A stretch of 32,256 bases of DNA. Origin: Acidobacteriota bacterium. GTDB taxonomy: Bacteria; Acidobacteriota; Vicinamibacteria; Fen-336. Both the position numbers and the translations under genes were made by a program. This document shows positions 1-8,196 of this stretch, piece by piece (the stretch's first letter is position 1; each line of letters opens with the position of its first letter). Under the pieces are notes generated by a model. It made no database searches, was not told where the DNA came from, and saw nothing but the letters and a program-made list of their open reading frames with translations. Location of the stretch: contig QHVJ01000029.1 in NCBI GenBank assembly GCA_003222275.1, positions 1 to 32,256 on the forward strand. The letters run 5' to 3'.

Positions 1-2
1 AC

Positions 3-799
3 ATCGACAAGGTCATCGACATCGACCAGAGCCCGATCGGCCGCACGCCCCGCAGCAACCCCGCGACCTACACGAAGCTGTTCGATTGCATCCGGGATTT
101 CTTCGCGCTCCTGCCCGAGGCGCGCATGCACGGCTACACGCCCGGCCGCTTCTCGTTCAACGTGAAGGGCGGCCGTTGCGAGGCGTGCGAGGGCGACGGC
201 GTGAAGCGGGTGGAGATGCACTTCCTGGCCGACGTCTACGTGCCGTGCGAGGTGTGCCGAGGCAAGCGCTTCAACGAGGCGACGCTTCAGGTCAAGTACA
301 ACGGGCTCTCGATCGCGGACGTCCTCGACCTGACCGTGGACGAGGCGCTCCAGCTCTTCAAGAACCATCCCCAGATCCGGCGGGCCCTGGAGACGCTGGC
401 CGACGTGGGGCTCGGCTACATCGCCCTCGGCCAGTCCTCCCCCACGCTCTCCGGCGGCGAGGCGCAGCGGGTGAAGCTCTCGCGGGAGCTGTCCAACGCA
501 CGCTCTACATCCTCGACGAGCCGACCACGGGGCTGCACTTCGACGACATCAAGAAGCTTCTTCGGGTGCTGGACCGTCTCGTCGAGGGCGGCAACACGGT
601 CATCGTCATCGAGCACAACCTGGACGTGATCAAGACCGCCGACCACGTCATCGACATGGGCCCCGACGGCGGCGACGCCGGCGGCCGGATCGTGGCCACC
701 GGCACCCCGGAAGAGGTGGCCGGCGTCCCCGCTTCCTACACCGGGCGCTTCCTCGCCGACCTGCTGCCCAAGAAGGCCTCACGACTCGCCGCGAGGTAG
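3..799 (+). pseudogene. uvrA: UvrA (excinuclease ABC subunit A), 3' part, frameshifted
   Basis: UvrA is the ATP-dependent DNA-damage recognition subunit of nucleotide excision repair. The 5' end lies outside the window. From base 3 the frame reads the conserved UvrA C-terminal half: the [18 protein letters not shown] segment, the zinc-finger region (CEACEGDG and CEVCRGKRF), and the second ABC signature [16 protein letters not shown] ending at about base 494. The continuation, [15 protein letters not shown] with Walker B and then the [19 protein letters not shown] segment, is in a different frame from base 500 to the stop at 797-799. Known UvrAs have about six residues between ELS and TLYILDEP; here only five bases remain, so about 13 bases are missing. 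If real, the first frame ends at 629 and the second ATPase site lacks Walker B. It could be an assembly error in a working gene. The family identity is certain; the broken state is less so. Confidence 0.9.
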
Positions 800-833
800 A
801 GGAGCGGGACCAGGGTTACGCGCGGGACGGCAA

Positions 834-2669
834 CTAATCGACCGGGCGTTCGAGCTCGGGGCGACGGCTTTCCAGCTCCGAGTAGAGCGAGCCGACGCTG
901 TAGCGCGCGAAGGCGCCCGGTTCCGTCACCAGCCGGGCGAAGAGCGATTCCTGTGGTTCGCCGTCCGGCGGCACCAGGATCGTGTAGTAGCCGGCGAGCT
1001 TCACGACCACGCTCCGACGGCGGCCTCGTTGTACGGGCGGCTCCGCGAAGACGAGCGTCAGGGCGTCGCGATGGGGGTGCATCACGTGGCGCGCGCCGTC
1101 CGGGCCATCGAGGAGTCTCCGGACGTCGGTGCCCTCCTCGGTCCGCGCTTCGACGGGCCGCAGCTCGATGACGTCGACGGACGGCTCGGGCCCGTAGTCC
1201 GCCTCGACGCTGTCCACGATCCACGTCCCCGCGGACGACTCCAGCCTCACGCGGAGGACGTCGCCCGGGATCGAGCCGATGTCGACGGCGAGAGCCTGCT
1301 CGCGAGGCGCGGCCGGCCCGAGGTTGACCAGGGATCCCACGATCTGCCAGCCCTGTCCGTTCCAGACGCTCACTGCCGGCAACCCCTCCCGCCGGAGCGC
1401 GGCCAGGAACTCGGCCCGGCCGGCCGCATCACCCTCCAGGCGCGCCGACCAGGCGGGCATCAGGCGGCCGTGGAGGGCGAGGACCCGGCGCAGCAGCGTG
1501 GAAACCCAGGGTGTGCTCTGGACGCGGAAGGCGAGCGTGACCGCGCTCGCTCGTGGCGGCCGGGGGAACTCCAGGACCAGGGTGTCGCGAACGCTCTCGA
1601 CGCTCTGCGGGTCACGTCCCAGTGGATTGCTGATCCAGGAGTCGCCGTCGCGGGCGGCGAGCAGACGGGTGATCTCCTCCCCCCGCCCGGTCGAGGCTCG
1701 CGTCGGCGGAACGGGCGCTGCGAGGACGTGGAGACGGCCCGACGCGGACGGCACGATTCGGGCTCCGCGAGGGCCGTCCACGACGAGGAGGTGGGCCTCG
1801 TCCACGTACTGGATCTCCTCCTGCTCGTTGGTGAGGCGCAGGCGATAGCTCCCGTTCATCGCGGCGAGGTGGTCGAGCCGCGCCCAATCCGGCCGCTGCG
1901 CGGCCTGGAAGATCGCACCGCCAAAGGCCTCGGTCTCGAGCACGTAGCCGTGGCCGTCGAAGCTCTCGACGAAGGGACACGAGCTACAGCCCTCACAGCG
2001 GAGGTTGTCCAGGCTGCGGAGAGAGTTGGCGACAGCGACGATGAGGATCACATCGACGGCGGCGCCGAGGACAAAGCCGGTGATCTTGCCCGCGCGCGTC
2101 GGCACCTGGATGCTCGCCACACGCTCCAGAGGGATGGGGGTGGCATCCACGACGAGCCGTGAGCGGAGGGGAAGCCGGCCCTGGCCCGCCAGGGCGGCGA
2201 GCTGGGCGCCGGACAACGCGCCGCCCCGCTCGGTTGCAAAGCGCATCACGTCCGTGTAGCGCCGCTCCTGGATCGAGGCCTCGTCGCCCAGGCGGACGGC
2301 CAACGAGGACGGGTCGAACCCGACGAGGGTGCCCGAGTTGGTCGCACCCGAGCGGCCACCGACGGTGACGCGATCGCCGAGTTCGGGCATCGTGTCCGCG
2401 GCCTCGCGCGCGCCGCGCCAGGCCGCGTACCGCGCGGCATACTCCTCCGCGACCGTCTCGACCCCGCGAAACCTGCCGGCGACCGCGCTGCCGTCGCGGA
2501 GCAGGACGCGGATCCGCGCTCCCTTCCGGATGCGCTGGAGGTCCCACCCCTCGAGGGAGCGCGGCTTCGACCGATGGGAGTCCACGAGGGCGCCGATGCC
2601 GAGGCCGATGAGACTGCAGCCGGCGAGGGAAAGCGCGAGGACGGCCAGGGTCGCGGACTGTTTCCTCAT
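834..2669 (-). CDS. Large uncharacterised lipoprotein with a CxxCxxC motif
   Basis: A 611-residue protein with a lipoprotein signal peptide: MRK, a hydrophobic stretch and the lipobox LAGC with Cys18, so it is probably anchored in the periplasm or outer membrane. Residues about 45-75 and 95-130 hold two short beta-rich segments that read like repeated SH3/LSm-like folds (KGARIRVLLRDGSAVAGRF and GDRVTVGGRSGAT). A hydrophobic segment lies at about 197-215, followed by CEGCSSCPFVESFDG (Cys225, 228, 231). The text after it (EAFGGAIFQAAQRPDWARLDHL, then YRLRLTNEQEEIQYVDEAHLLVVD) resembles a segment I recall from other uncharacterised bacterial proteins, but I cannot name the family. The start is ATG with GAGGGAG just upstream. 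It converges on uvrA, leaving 34 bases, and is divergent from the gene at 2902. No enzymatic motif was seen. Confidence 0.85.
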   Translation of the reverse strand: MRKQSATLAVLALSLAGCSLIGLGIGALVDSHRSKPRSLEGWDLQRIRKGARIRVLLRDGSAVAGRFRGVETVAEEYAARYAAWRGAREAADTMPELGDRVTVGGRSGATNSGTLVGFDPSSLAVRLGDEASIQERRYTDVMRFATERGGALSGAQLAALAGQGRLPLRSRLVVDATPIPLERVASIQVPTRAGKITGFVLGAAVDVILIVAVANSLRSLDNLRCEGCSSCPFVESFDGHGYVLETEAFGGAIFQAAQRPDWARLDHLAAMNGSYRLRLTNEQEEIQYVDEAHLLVVDGPRGARIVPSASGRLHVLAAPVPPTRASTGRGEEITRLLAARDGDSWISNPLGRDPQSVESVRDTLVLEFPRPPRASAVTLAFRVQSTPWVSTLLRRVLALHGRLMPAWSARLEGDAAGRAEFLAALRREGLPAVSVWNGQGWQIVGSLVNLGPAAPREQALAVDIGSIPGDVLRVRLESSAGTWIVDSVEADYGPEPSVDVIELRPVEARTEEGTDVRRLLDGPDGARHVMHPHRDALTLVFAEPPVQRGRRRSVVVKLAGYYTILVPPDGEPQESLFARLVTEPGAFARYSVGSLYSELESRRPELERPVD

Positions 2670-2901
2670 GTCTCCCTCTGGGGAGCGCGTCTGGCAAGTG
2701 TCATGCCCGATCGCGCCACGAGGCCCCTTCCTTGGAACTCATTGTCGGGCAGCGGGTCCGAGACCGACGGTCTCGGGCGGCCTCGCCGTCCGATGCCCAC
2801 CGGCTGCGCGGAGCGCCCTGCCACTGCGCTGCGGCGCGGGTCGAGCGCCAATGCGCTAGAATCGCGCAGCAAAATCGCGCTGTCTGGGTGGGGGTGATTG
2901 A
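2670..2901. promoter_or_regulatory. Divergent intergenic region with an 8-3-8 palindrome
   Basis: This 232-base gap separates two divergent genes. It holds a perfect inverted repeat at 2758-2776 (CCGAGACC, three bases, GGTCTCGG), which could be an operator or a small hairpin. A -10-like TAGAAT lies at 2857-2862, about 40 bases before the ATG at 2902, but no convincing -35 box sits in front of it. GGGGGTG just before 2902 serves as ribosome binding site. No promoter for the minus-strand gene could be picked out. Confidence 0.4.
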
Positions 2902-4305
2902 ATGACCGTCCGCTGCGTGGGTTGCGGCCGCTCGATCCCTGTACCGCCCGACAAGGCGGCCGAGCCCAGGCTGCGGGTCAAGTGCCCGTGCGGAGCGATC
3001 TTCCTGGTCGCGGAGGCGCCCCGTGTCGAGGGCCCGGCCGCTGCGAAAGCGCCGATCTTGGCGACGCCGGCCGCCTTCGCCACGGCGATTCCGCCGCCCG
3101 CCGCGCCGCGGGCCACGACGGCCGGGCTGTCGGCGGCGTCGTCCGGTCCCATCGTGGCCAGACCCGCGGCTCCGGCAAAGGTCGCCTCGCCACCTCCGGC
3201 CGTGGTCTCCGCCACCGCCGCGGTGGCGGCTACGGCTCCGCCGCGGCCCGTGAGCTGGCGCCGCTGCGTGCACCATCCCGTCCGCTCGCACAGCGTCTGT
3301 CCCGCGTGCGTGAAGGGCTACTGTGAAGCGTGCGCGCGTCCCCAGACAGTGCAGAACGCCGTCATCTGCCCGTCGTGCGACGGCCTTTGCGTGCGTGCCT
3401 CCCAGTACGAGGAGTCGCAGGCGCGGGGACAGCAGCAGGCGCGCTCCTTGATGCAGGAGCTCGGCACGATCGTGGCTTATCCGCTGCGCGACCCGATGGG
3501 CCTCGTCATGCTGTCACTCTTCACCTGGTTCTTCGGGCTGCTCGCCAAGATGGCCTTGTTCGGCGGGTTCGCGGGGATCATCCTCTCCCAGGGCGTGCTC
3601 CTGTCGTATTGCTTCTTCGCCGTGTCGCGCGTATCCAGCGGGAACCTGCACGACTTCACGCCGGACTTCCGCGGCATTTCCGACTTCATCGAGCCGCTCC
3701 GCCTCGGCCTGGCCGTGCTCCTCATCAGCTCCGGACCCCTGCTGCTGGTGACGTTCCTGGGGCTCGGCGTGGCTCTCTTCGGCGCCGAGAGGGCCGCCCT
3801 GCCCTCGTTGCCGGTGGCCCACGCCCATTCGCAGCCCCCTCCGTCGCCGGAGGCGGAGGAAGAGCCGGAAGAGAAGCCGGAGAAGAAGGGTGCAGATGGG
3901 GGCCACACGGCCGCGGGGCGCGAGGAGCGCGAGGGCCGCGGGCCGACGTCCACGCCGGCCACGGTGGCGGGAGGGCTCGTGCTCTTCGGCATCGCGCTCC
4001 TCTGGAAGCTCGTCTACACGCCGGCCGCGCTCACCGTGGCCGCCCTGTCCCGCGGCTTCTTCAAGACCCTGAACCCCGCCGTCGGTTTGGATACGATCCA
4101 CAAGATGGGCGGCATCTACTGGCAGGCGCTCGCGATCTATTCCTTCTTCGCGGGCGCCGAGTGGCTCCTCGGAGCGGCGCTGAGCTTCATCCCGATCGCG
4201 GGCGGCATCGTGCGCTCGTTCGTCGACGCGTACGCCTACCTGGCCATCGGCTGCACGCTGGGCTTCGCGGTCTTCAAGAAGGCCCGGGAGCTGGGCTGGG
4301 ACTAG
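2902..4305 (+). CDS. Zinc-ribbon / B-box-like multi-pass membrane protein
   Basis: A 467-residue protein in four parts. Residues 1-32 form a small zinc ribbon (Cys5, Cys8, Cys28, Cys30). Residues 35-115 are a low-complexity Ala/Pro/Val linker. Residues about 119-165 carry a cysteine/histidine cluster (CVHHPVRSHSVCPACVKGYCEACA then CPSCDGLC) like a B-box or double zinc finger. From about residue 195 come hydrophobic segments at about 200-243, 268-295, 355-380 and 412-460, split by a charged Glu/Lys/Arg-rich loop at about 305-345. The membrane part resembles the Yip1/DUF4013 style of inner-membrane proteins, but I cannot assign it firmly. The role is unknown; a membrane protein with cytosolic metal-binding heads is the plain description. 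The 3' end overlaps the convergent gene on the minus strand by 32 bases. Confidence 0.85.
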   Translation: MTVRCVGCGRSIPVPPDKAAEPRLRVKCPCGAIFLVAEAPRVEGPAAAKAPILATPAAFATAIPPPAAPRATTAGLSAASSGPIVARPAAPAKVASPPPAVVSATAAVAATAPPRPVSWRRCVHHPVRSHSVCPACVKGYCEACARPQTVQNAVICPSCDGLCVRASQYEESQARGQQQARSLMQELGTIVAYPLRDPMGLVMLSLFTWFFGLLAKMALFGGFAGIILSQGVLLSYCFFAVSRVSSGNLHDFTPDFRGISDFIEPLRLGLAVLLISSGPLLLVTFLGLGVALFGAERAALPSLPVAHAHSQPPPSPEAEEEPEEKPEKKGADGGHTAAGREEREGRGPTSTPATVAGGLVLFGIALLWKLVYTPAALTVAALSRGFFKTLNPAVGLDTIHKMGGIYWQALAIYSFFAGAEWLLGAALSFIPIAGGIVRSFVDAYAYLAIGCTLGFAVFKKARELGWD

Positions 4306-5398
4306 AGCCGGCGGGCGCCGCCGCGCGCAACAGGCCCTGCTCCGCCAGCACCTCGAGGATCACCCGTGCCGCCAGCCGATGGCCCTCGGCGGTGAGGTGC
4401 AGGTTGCCGTCGAGTGAATAGCGGGGAAACGTGTCGGCGGTGAAGCCGGCGGCCTGGAAGCGGGGAAGGAGGTCGACCACTTTCACTCCCCGCAACTCGG
4501 GCGCCTCCAGGAAACGTGGGGCGCGGCGCGAGGGATGGATGAAATCGCGAAGGCTCGGGTAGAGCAGGGCCACGAATCCCGCCCCCCGTGCGCGCGTCAG
4601 CTCGTCCATCCGCCGCACGATGGCGAAGGTCACCGTGAACGCCGGCTCGGCCGGCTCGGCTTCGGCCCGGCCGGCCAGCTCGCGCTGGTAGCGCGCGCGG
4701 TCGACCCGGGTCACGTCGAGCAGCGCGTTGAAGAGGGCGGAGCGCTGGCTGAGGAGCAAGGCCAGCCGCCGCAATGGCGAGAGCCCGACGTGGCCGGCCA
4801 CCTCCACCAGCCGGCCCTCCTCCAGACGGAAATAGGGCTTGGGGTAGACACCGTCGTAGATCGACCGCGCGGATGCGTTGTCGAGGAGATCGTTCGCCAG
4901 GCACACGTTGAGCACCACGGCGTCGGGCGCGTACGCGAAGCCCTCTCGCTCGAGCTTGAGCAGCTCCTGATCGGTCCCGTACCCCTGGACGCCGAGGTTC
5001 ACCACCTCCAGACGCGGGTCGAGCGTCTCCATCACCGCCGAAAATGTCTCGCCGTCGCCCACGCCGTAGCCGAAGGTGATCGAGTCTCCGAGCATCACGA
5101 TGCGCGGGCGGCCGGGCGTACGCGCCGAAGCCACTTCCCGGCCGCGATAGCCGAGCCGGTTGATCGTGGTCTCGCTCCCCGCCAGCGTGTAGCGGAACGC
5201 GGGCCGGGGCGTCCAGCCGTAGACGGGCGAGTAGGTGTGGAGGTACGCGAGGTCGTCGAGCGAGATGCGCTCCAGATAACGCGGGTTGGCCCGGCGCACC
5301 GCCATCTCGGAGCCGACGAGGAGCAGCCCGACCGCGAGGAGCGACGCCAGCGCGAGCAGGACGTTCTTCCCCAGGCCGCGGGCGCCGCGCGGGCTCAC
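4274..5398 (-). CDS. Membrane-anchored SGNH/GDSL-family hydrolase
   Basis: A 374-residue SGNH hydrolase, a family of esterases, lipases and carbohydrate O-acyl hydrolases with a Ser-Asp-His triad. An N-terminal signal anchor (about residues 12-30) places the enzyme outside the cytoplasm. Block I is IVMLGDSITFGYGVGDGETF (nucleophile Ser), the Gly block is NLGVQGYGTDQ, the Asn block is LANDLLDN, and the C-terminal Asp/His block is DGNLHLTAEGH. All catalytic parts are present. The start is GTG at 5398, since a stop codon lies three codons upstream in frame. No clear ribosome binding site precedes it. It is the last gene of the minus-strand run starting at 8187, 51 bases behind its neighbour. The substrate cannot be told; polysaccharide or glycolipid deacylation would fit the envelope context but is inference. 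Confidence 0.88.
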   Translation of the reverse strand: MSPRGARGLGKNVLLALASLLAVGLLLVGSEMAVRRANPRYLERISLDDLAYLHTYSPVYGWTPRPAFRYTLAGSETTINRLGYRGREVASARTPGRPRIVMLGDSITFGYGVGDGETFSAVMETLDPRLEVVNLGVQGYGTDQELLKLEREGFAYAPDAVVLNVCLANDLLDNASARSIYDGVYPKPYFRLEEGRLVEVAGHVGLSPLRRLALLLSQRSALFNALLDVTRVDRARYQRELAGRAEAEPAEPAFTVTFAIVRRMDELTRARGAGFVALLYPSLRDFIHPSRRAPRFLEAPELRGVKVVDLLPRFQAAGFTADTFPRYSLDGNLHLTAEGHRLAARVILEVLAEQGLLRAAAPAGSSPSPAPGPS

Positions 5399-5449
5399 GC
5401 GATTTCAGGCCTGACACCCGCCGTCGCGTGCATGGGCGTCAGACCGCGC

Positions 5450-6394
5450 TCAACCTTCGACGAGCGCGGCGGCCAGGAGCGGGACCAGGATCTCGTGGTG
5501 GCCCGTGAGGCTATAGCCGCGGCCGACGCCGCTCGTAGGCCGCTCGACGACGTTCGTGTTCGGCCGATAGGACTGGATGAAGTCCAGGTTGGCGGTGGTG
5601 AAGTCGGTGATCGTATGGCCCAGGTTCCTCGCGAGCGTGACCGCCTTGAGGAACACCTCGGGCAGCATCACCGCCGAGCCGACGTTGAGGTAGACGCCGC
5701 CTCCGCCGAGGCGCGCGACCTCCGCGGCAAACAGGCGGAAGTCGAGGTGGGTGGCGCGGCCGAGGGCGGCCGGATCGCAGGCCGGGTGCATGTGGACGAT
5801 GTCGGTGCCCACCGCCACGTGGACGGTGGCCGTCAGGCCGAGACGGTGCGCGGCGGCGAGAAGGCTTACGTCGAGGTGCGGCGGCTTCCGCGCTTCCAGG
5901 TAACGCCCGACGGCCGCGCCCAGGCCCAGGCCGTCCCGGTCCCCCTCGACGATGGCGCGATTGATCTCCTCGCCCGTCTCGCGGGCCATGCCGAACTCGC
6001 CCGATCCCAGGCCCGCCGAAACGTCCTCCGAGGTGTGGCCGGCCACCGCCAGCTCGAAGTCGTGCACCACCCCCGCCCCGTTCAGCGCCAGGCCGGTCAC
6101 GAGGCCCTTCTCCATCAGGTCGACGAGGACCGGGGAGAGCCCGACCTTGATCACGTGGGCGCCGAGCCCCCACAGGATCGGCTTGGCGAGCGAGCGGCCG
6201 CGCAGCACGTCGGCGGCGAGGCCGCGCAGCGCCTGCCCTCCGAGGATGCGGGGCAACGCGTCGAGAAGCTCGGTGACCCGAGCCCCGCGCGGCAACGGAC
6301 GGCCGAAGTCCGCTCGCGTCACCTGGCTCTTGCGGCCGGCCAGGGGATAGGTGCGGACGCCGGCGAGGTCCAGGGGATCGGGCGGGGCGCTCAT
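5450..6394 (-). CDS. Deoxyhypusine-synthase-like protein
   Basis: A 314-residue protein of the deoxyhypusine synthase fold (NAD-dependent aminobutyl transfer in eukaryotes and archaea). Bacterial relatives often act on polyamines or are uncharacterised. Family features are GLGAHVIKVGLSPVLVDLM (76-94), NGAGVVHDFE (105-114), GHTSEDV and the late segment NLGHTITDFTTANLDF. In true deoxyhypusine synthases a glycine-rich motif with the catalytic lysine (GGGxxKHH) sits before such a segment; here it reads GGGGVYLNVGSAVMLPEV (230-247) with no lysine. An aminobutyl-enzyme mechanism is therefore unlikely. I chose the ATG at 6394, which overlaps the gmhA stop as ATGA, over one 11 codons upstream. The ATGA overlap implies translational coupling to gmhA. 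Bacteria have no eIF5A, so the substrate is unknown. Confidence 0.85.
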   Translation of the reverse strand: MSAPPDPLDLAGVRTYPLAGRKSQVTRADFGRPLPRGARVTELLDALPRILGGQALRGLAADVLRGRSLAKPILWGLGAHVIKVGLSPVLVDLMEKGLVTGLALNGAGVVHDFELAVAGHTSEDVSAGLGSGEFGMARETGEEINRAIVEGDRDGLGLGAAVGRYLEARKPPHLDVSLLAAAHRLGLTATVHVAVGTDIVHMHPACDPAALGRATHLDFRLFAAEVARLGGGGVYLNVGSAVMLPEVFLKAVTLARNLGHTITDFTTANLDFIQSYRPNTNVVERPTSGVGRGYSLTGHHEILVPLLAAALVEG

Positions 6395-6966
6395 CCGCGC
6401 GGCATCGCCTCCTCGACGATCTGGCACAGGACGTGGACGACCATCACGTGGACTTCCTGGATGCGCGCGGTCTCGGCGTGCGGCACCTCGATGAGGTAGT
6501 CCACCGCTCCCGCCAGACGCCCTCCGCCGCCCCCGGTCAGGCCCATGGTGACGAGGCCGCGCTCGCGCGCCAGCTGCAGGGCCTGGACGACGTTGGGCGA
6601 CCGGCCCGAGGTCGTGATGCCCACCGCGACGTCACCCGGGCGGCCGTGGGCCTCGACCTGCCGGCGAAACACCGACTCGTAGCCCATGTCGTTGCCGATC
6701 GCCGTGACCACCGACGAATCGGTGGTGAGGGCGATGGCCGAGAGCGCGGCCCGGTCGCGCCGGAAGCGGCCCACCAGCTCGCCCGCGAGGTGCTGCGCGT
6801 CGGCGGCCGATCCGCCGTTGCCGAAGGCGAGGACCCTGCCGCCGCCGCGGAGGCATTCCGCCATGCGCCGACCCGCCGCGACGAGCAGGCCCGCGTTGGC
6901 CTCGAAGAAGCGCTGCTTGAGGGCGACGCTCTCGGCGGCGAGGAGCCGGACCGCCTGCTCATCCAT
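6391..6966 (-). CDS. gmhA: D-sedoheptulose-7-phosphate isomerase GmhA
   Basis: GmhA converts D-sedoheptulose 7-phosphate to D-glycero-D-manno-heptose 7-phosphate, the first step to the ADP-heptose used in lipopolysaccharide core. The 191 residues match the usual family length. SIS-domain signatures are clear: FGNGGSAADAQHLAGELVGRF (49-69), LTTDSSVVTAIGNDMGYESVF, GITTSGRSPNVVQAL and the C-terminal QEVHVMVVHVLCQIVE helix. It overlaps the following gene by ATGA and lies 25 bases behind the gene ending at 6992. The other heptose genes (hldE/rfaE, gmhB) are not in this window. Its presence supports a Gram-negative envelope with heptose-containing glycans. Confidence 0.95.
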   Translation of the reverse strand: MDEQAVRLLAAESVALKQRFFEANAGLLVAAGRRMAECLRGGGRVLAFGNGGSAADAQHLAGELVGRFRRDRAALSAIALTTDSSVVTAIGNDMGYESVFRRQVEAHGRPGDVAVGITTSGRSPNVVQALQLARERGLVTMGLTGGGGGRLAGAVDYLIEVPHAETARIQEVHVMVVHVLCQIVEEAMPRG

Positions 6967-6991
6967 CGGGGGTGATTATCACACGACGGGT

Positions 6992-7603
6992 TCAGGCCAG
7001 CGTACGCTTCAGCGGCACGAGGATCCGGACGAGGTCGCGGATTTCGGTGGCGTCGAGGGCGCCCAGCTCGGGGTCACGGAAGAAGAAGAGCCCGGAGCGG
7101 CTCCCCACGAGCGTCCGATACGGGGGCTCGCCCACCCCTCGCCCGGCGCGGACCGCGATGAAGGAAGTGTCGTCGGCCGCCCGCGCGCAGAGCGGCCCGA
7201 GGGCCCGGAGTACGTCTTCCCGCGCCAGGAAGCCGCGGAGCCATTCCGTGTCCGCGGAACGGAAGGCGAGCGCGCAGTCGAGGGCCGGCTGCCCGGACGG
7301 CACGAACGACTCCGAGGCGTGGGCGGGCGTCTCCTGCCGCAGGATGGCCAGCTCGCGGGCGTGCTCGAACGGCAGGAACAGGAACGGACCCGCCACCTCC
7401 ACCCCATCGCCGCTCACCTCGCCGGAGAGCATCCCGGCCGAGAGCGGCCCGCGGCGGGGGTCGATCGGCCGCGCCTGCCACGTGCCCTCGCCCATCTCGC
7501 GCAGCTCGTCGGCCAGGAACGATGCCTCCAGCCGCGTGCGCAGGCGGCCGAAGAACAAGAGCGCGGCGACGACCACCGCGACGCCGAAGACGAGGAGGAG
7601 CAT
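6992..7603 (-). CDS. Membrane-anchored protein of unknown function
   Basis: A 203-residue protein with one N-terminal hydrophobic segment (about residues 1-20, LLLVFGVAVVVAALLFFG) and a soluble remainder of mixed alpha/beta character. I recognise no domain. The start is the ATG at 7603, 14 bases after the stop of the DnaJ-domain gene, with AGGAGGAG just upstream on the minus strand. The reading frame stays open much further upstream, but that part only shadows the DnaJ gene. Its place between a DnaJ-domain protein and gmhA suggests co-transcription, not function. Confidence 0.8.
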   Translation of the reverse strand: MLLLVFGVAVVVAALLFFGRLRTRLEASFLADELREMGEGTWQARPIDPRRGPLSAGMLSGEVSGDGVEVAGPFLFLPFEHARELAILRQETPAHASESFVPSGQPALDCALAFRSADTEWLRGFLAREDVLRALGPLCARAADDTSFIAVRAGRGVGEPPYRTLVGSRSGLFFFRDPELGALDATEIRDLVRILVPLKRTLA

Positions 7604-7617
7604 GCTCGCTCCCGCCC

Positions 7618-8187
7618 TCAGAGCTGACGGATGTGGACGGTGAGGAGGATCGACAGCACGGCGGGATCGTCGACGCTGACCTGGAACACCGTCCCTTCCG
7701 GCACGCCGGCCGGGATGCGCACGGGCACGGGAAGCCGTCGCTCGATCGTCCCTTCGCCCGCGCAGCGCTCGCAGTCGAAGACATAGCCGCCGGTGCCCTC
7801 GCACGAGGGGCAGGCGGCGGTGAGGGGCACGTCGAGGGGCAGGACGCCGCCCGCGCGCGCCTCCTGCGGAGTGAGCAGGATCTCGCCGCTCAAACTGCCC
7901 GGCCGGATGGGCCGGCGCAGGTCGCCCGCCGCCGGACGGCGCACGAACGACCATGCCAGCGGCCCGAAGTGGCTGGCATGGGCGAGCATCTCGTCGTATC
8001 GGCGTCGCCGCTCGGCGTCGGCCAGCGTCTCGTAGGCCGCCTGCAGGTCCTGGAACGCCTCCGGACCGCGCCCGGCCCGATCGGGGTGCAGCTCCTTGGC
8101 GAGCCGGCGGTACGCCCTCTTGATGGTGGCGGTGGTGGCGTCGCGGGCGACGCCGAGGATCCGGTAGTAATCCTTGGGCTTCTCCAT
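7618..8187 (-). CDS. DnaJ-domain (J-protein) with one CxxC zinc-finger unit
   Basis: A 189-residue J-domain protein. Residues 5-65 form the J domain (KDYYRILGVARDAT, then the HPD motif in ELHPDRAG, then AYETLADAERRRRYDEML), the part that stimulates Hsp70 ATPase. After a linker come a beta-rich segment (GEILLTPQEARAGG) and a reduced zinc-binding unit CPSCEGTGG plus CERCAGEG, half the size of the four-repeat zinc region of DnaJ, then a substrate-domain-like IPAGVPEGTVFQV. It is half the usual DnaJ length and lacks the dimerisation tail, so it is a specialised co-chaperone, not DnaJ itself. I chose the ATG at 8187 where the J domain begins, preceded by TTGGGA. A promoter-like element ends about 10 bases upstream, so the message may be nearly leaderless. 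First gene of the run down to 4274. Confidence 0.88.
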   Translation of the reverse strand: MEKPKDYYRILGVARDATTATIKRAYRRLAKELHPDRAGRGPEAFQDLQAAYETLADAERRRRYDEMLAHASHFGPLAWSFVRRPAAGDLRRPIRPGSLSGEILLTPQEARAGGVLPLDVPLTAACPSCEGTGGYVFDCERCAGEGTIERRLPVPVRIPAGVPEGTVFQVSVDDPAVLSILLTVHIRQL

Positions 8188-8196
8188 TCCCAATAC

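Noticed and set aside
5405-5414. A 10-base palindrome TCAGGCCTGA and a loose CTGACACCC/GGGCGTCAG stem-loop (5411-5442) before the SGNH gene
   Set aside because: Short, with one mismatch in the longer stem and a 14-base loop; expected by chance in GC-rich DNA. No promoter or terminator elements accompany it.
4535-6499. A 654-codon plus-strand frame opposite the SGNH, deoxyhypusine-synthase-like and gmhA genes
   Set aside because: It is antisense to three well-supported genes, has shadow-like composition and matches no family.
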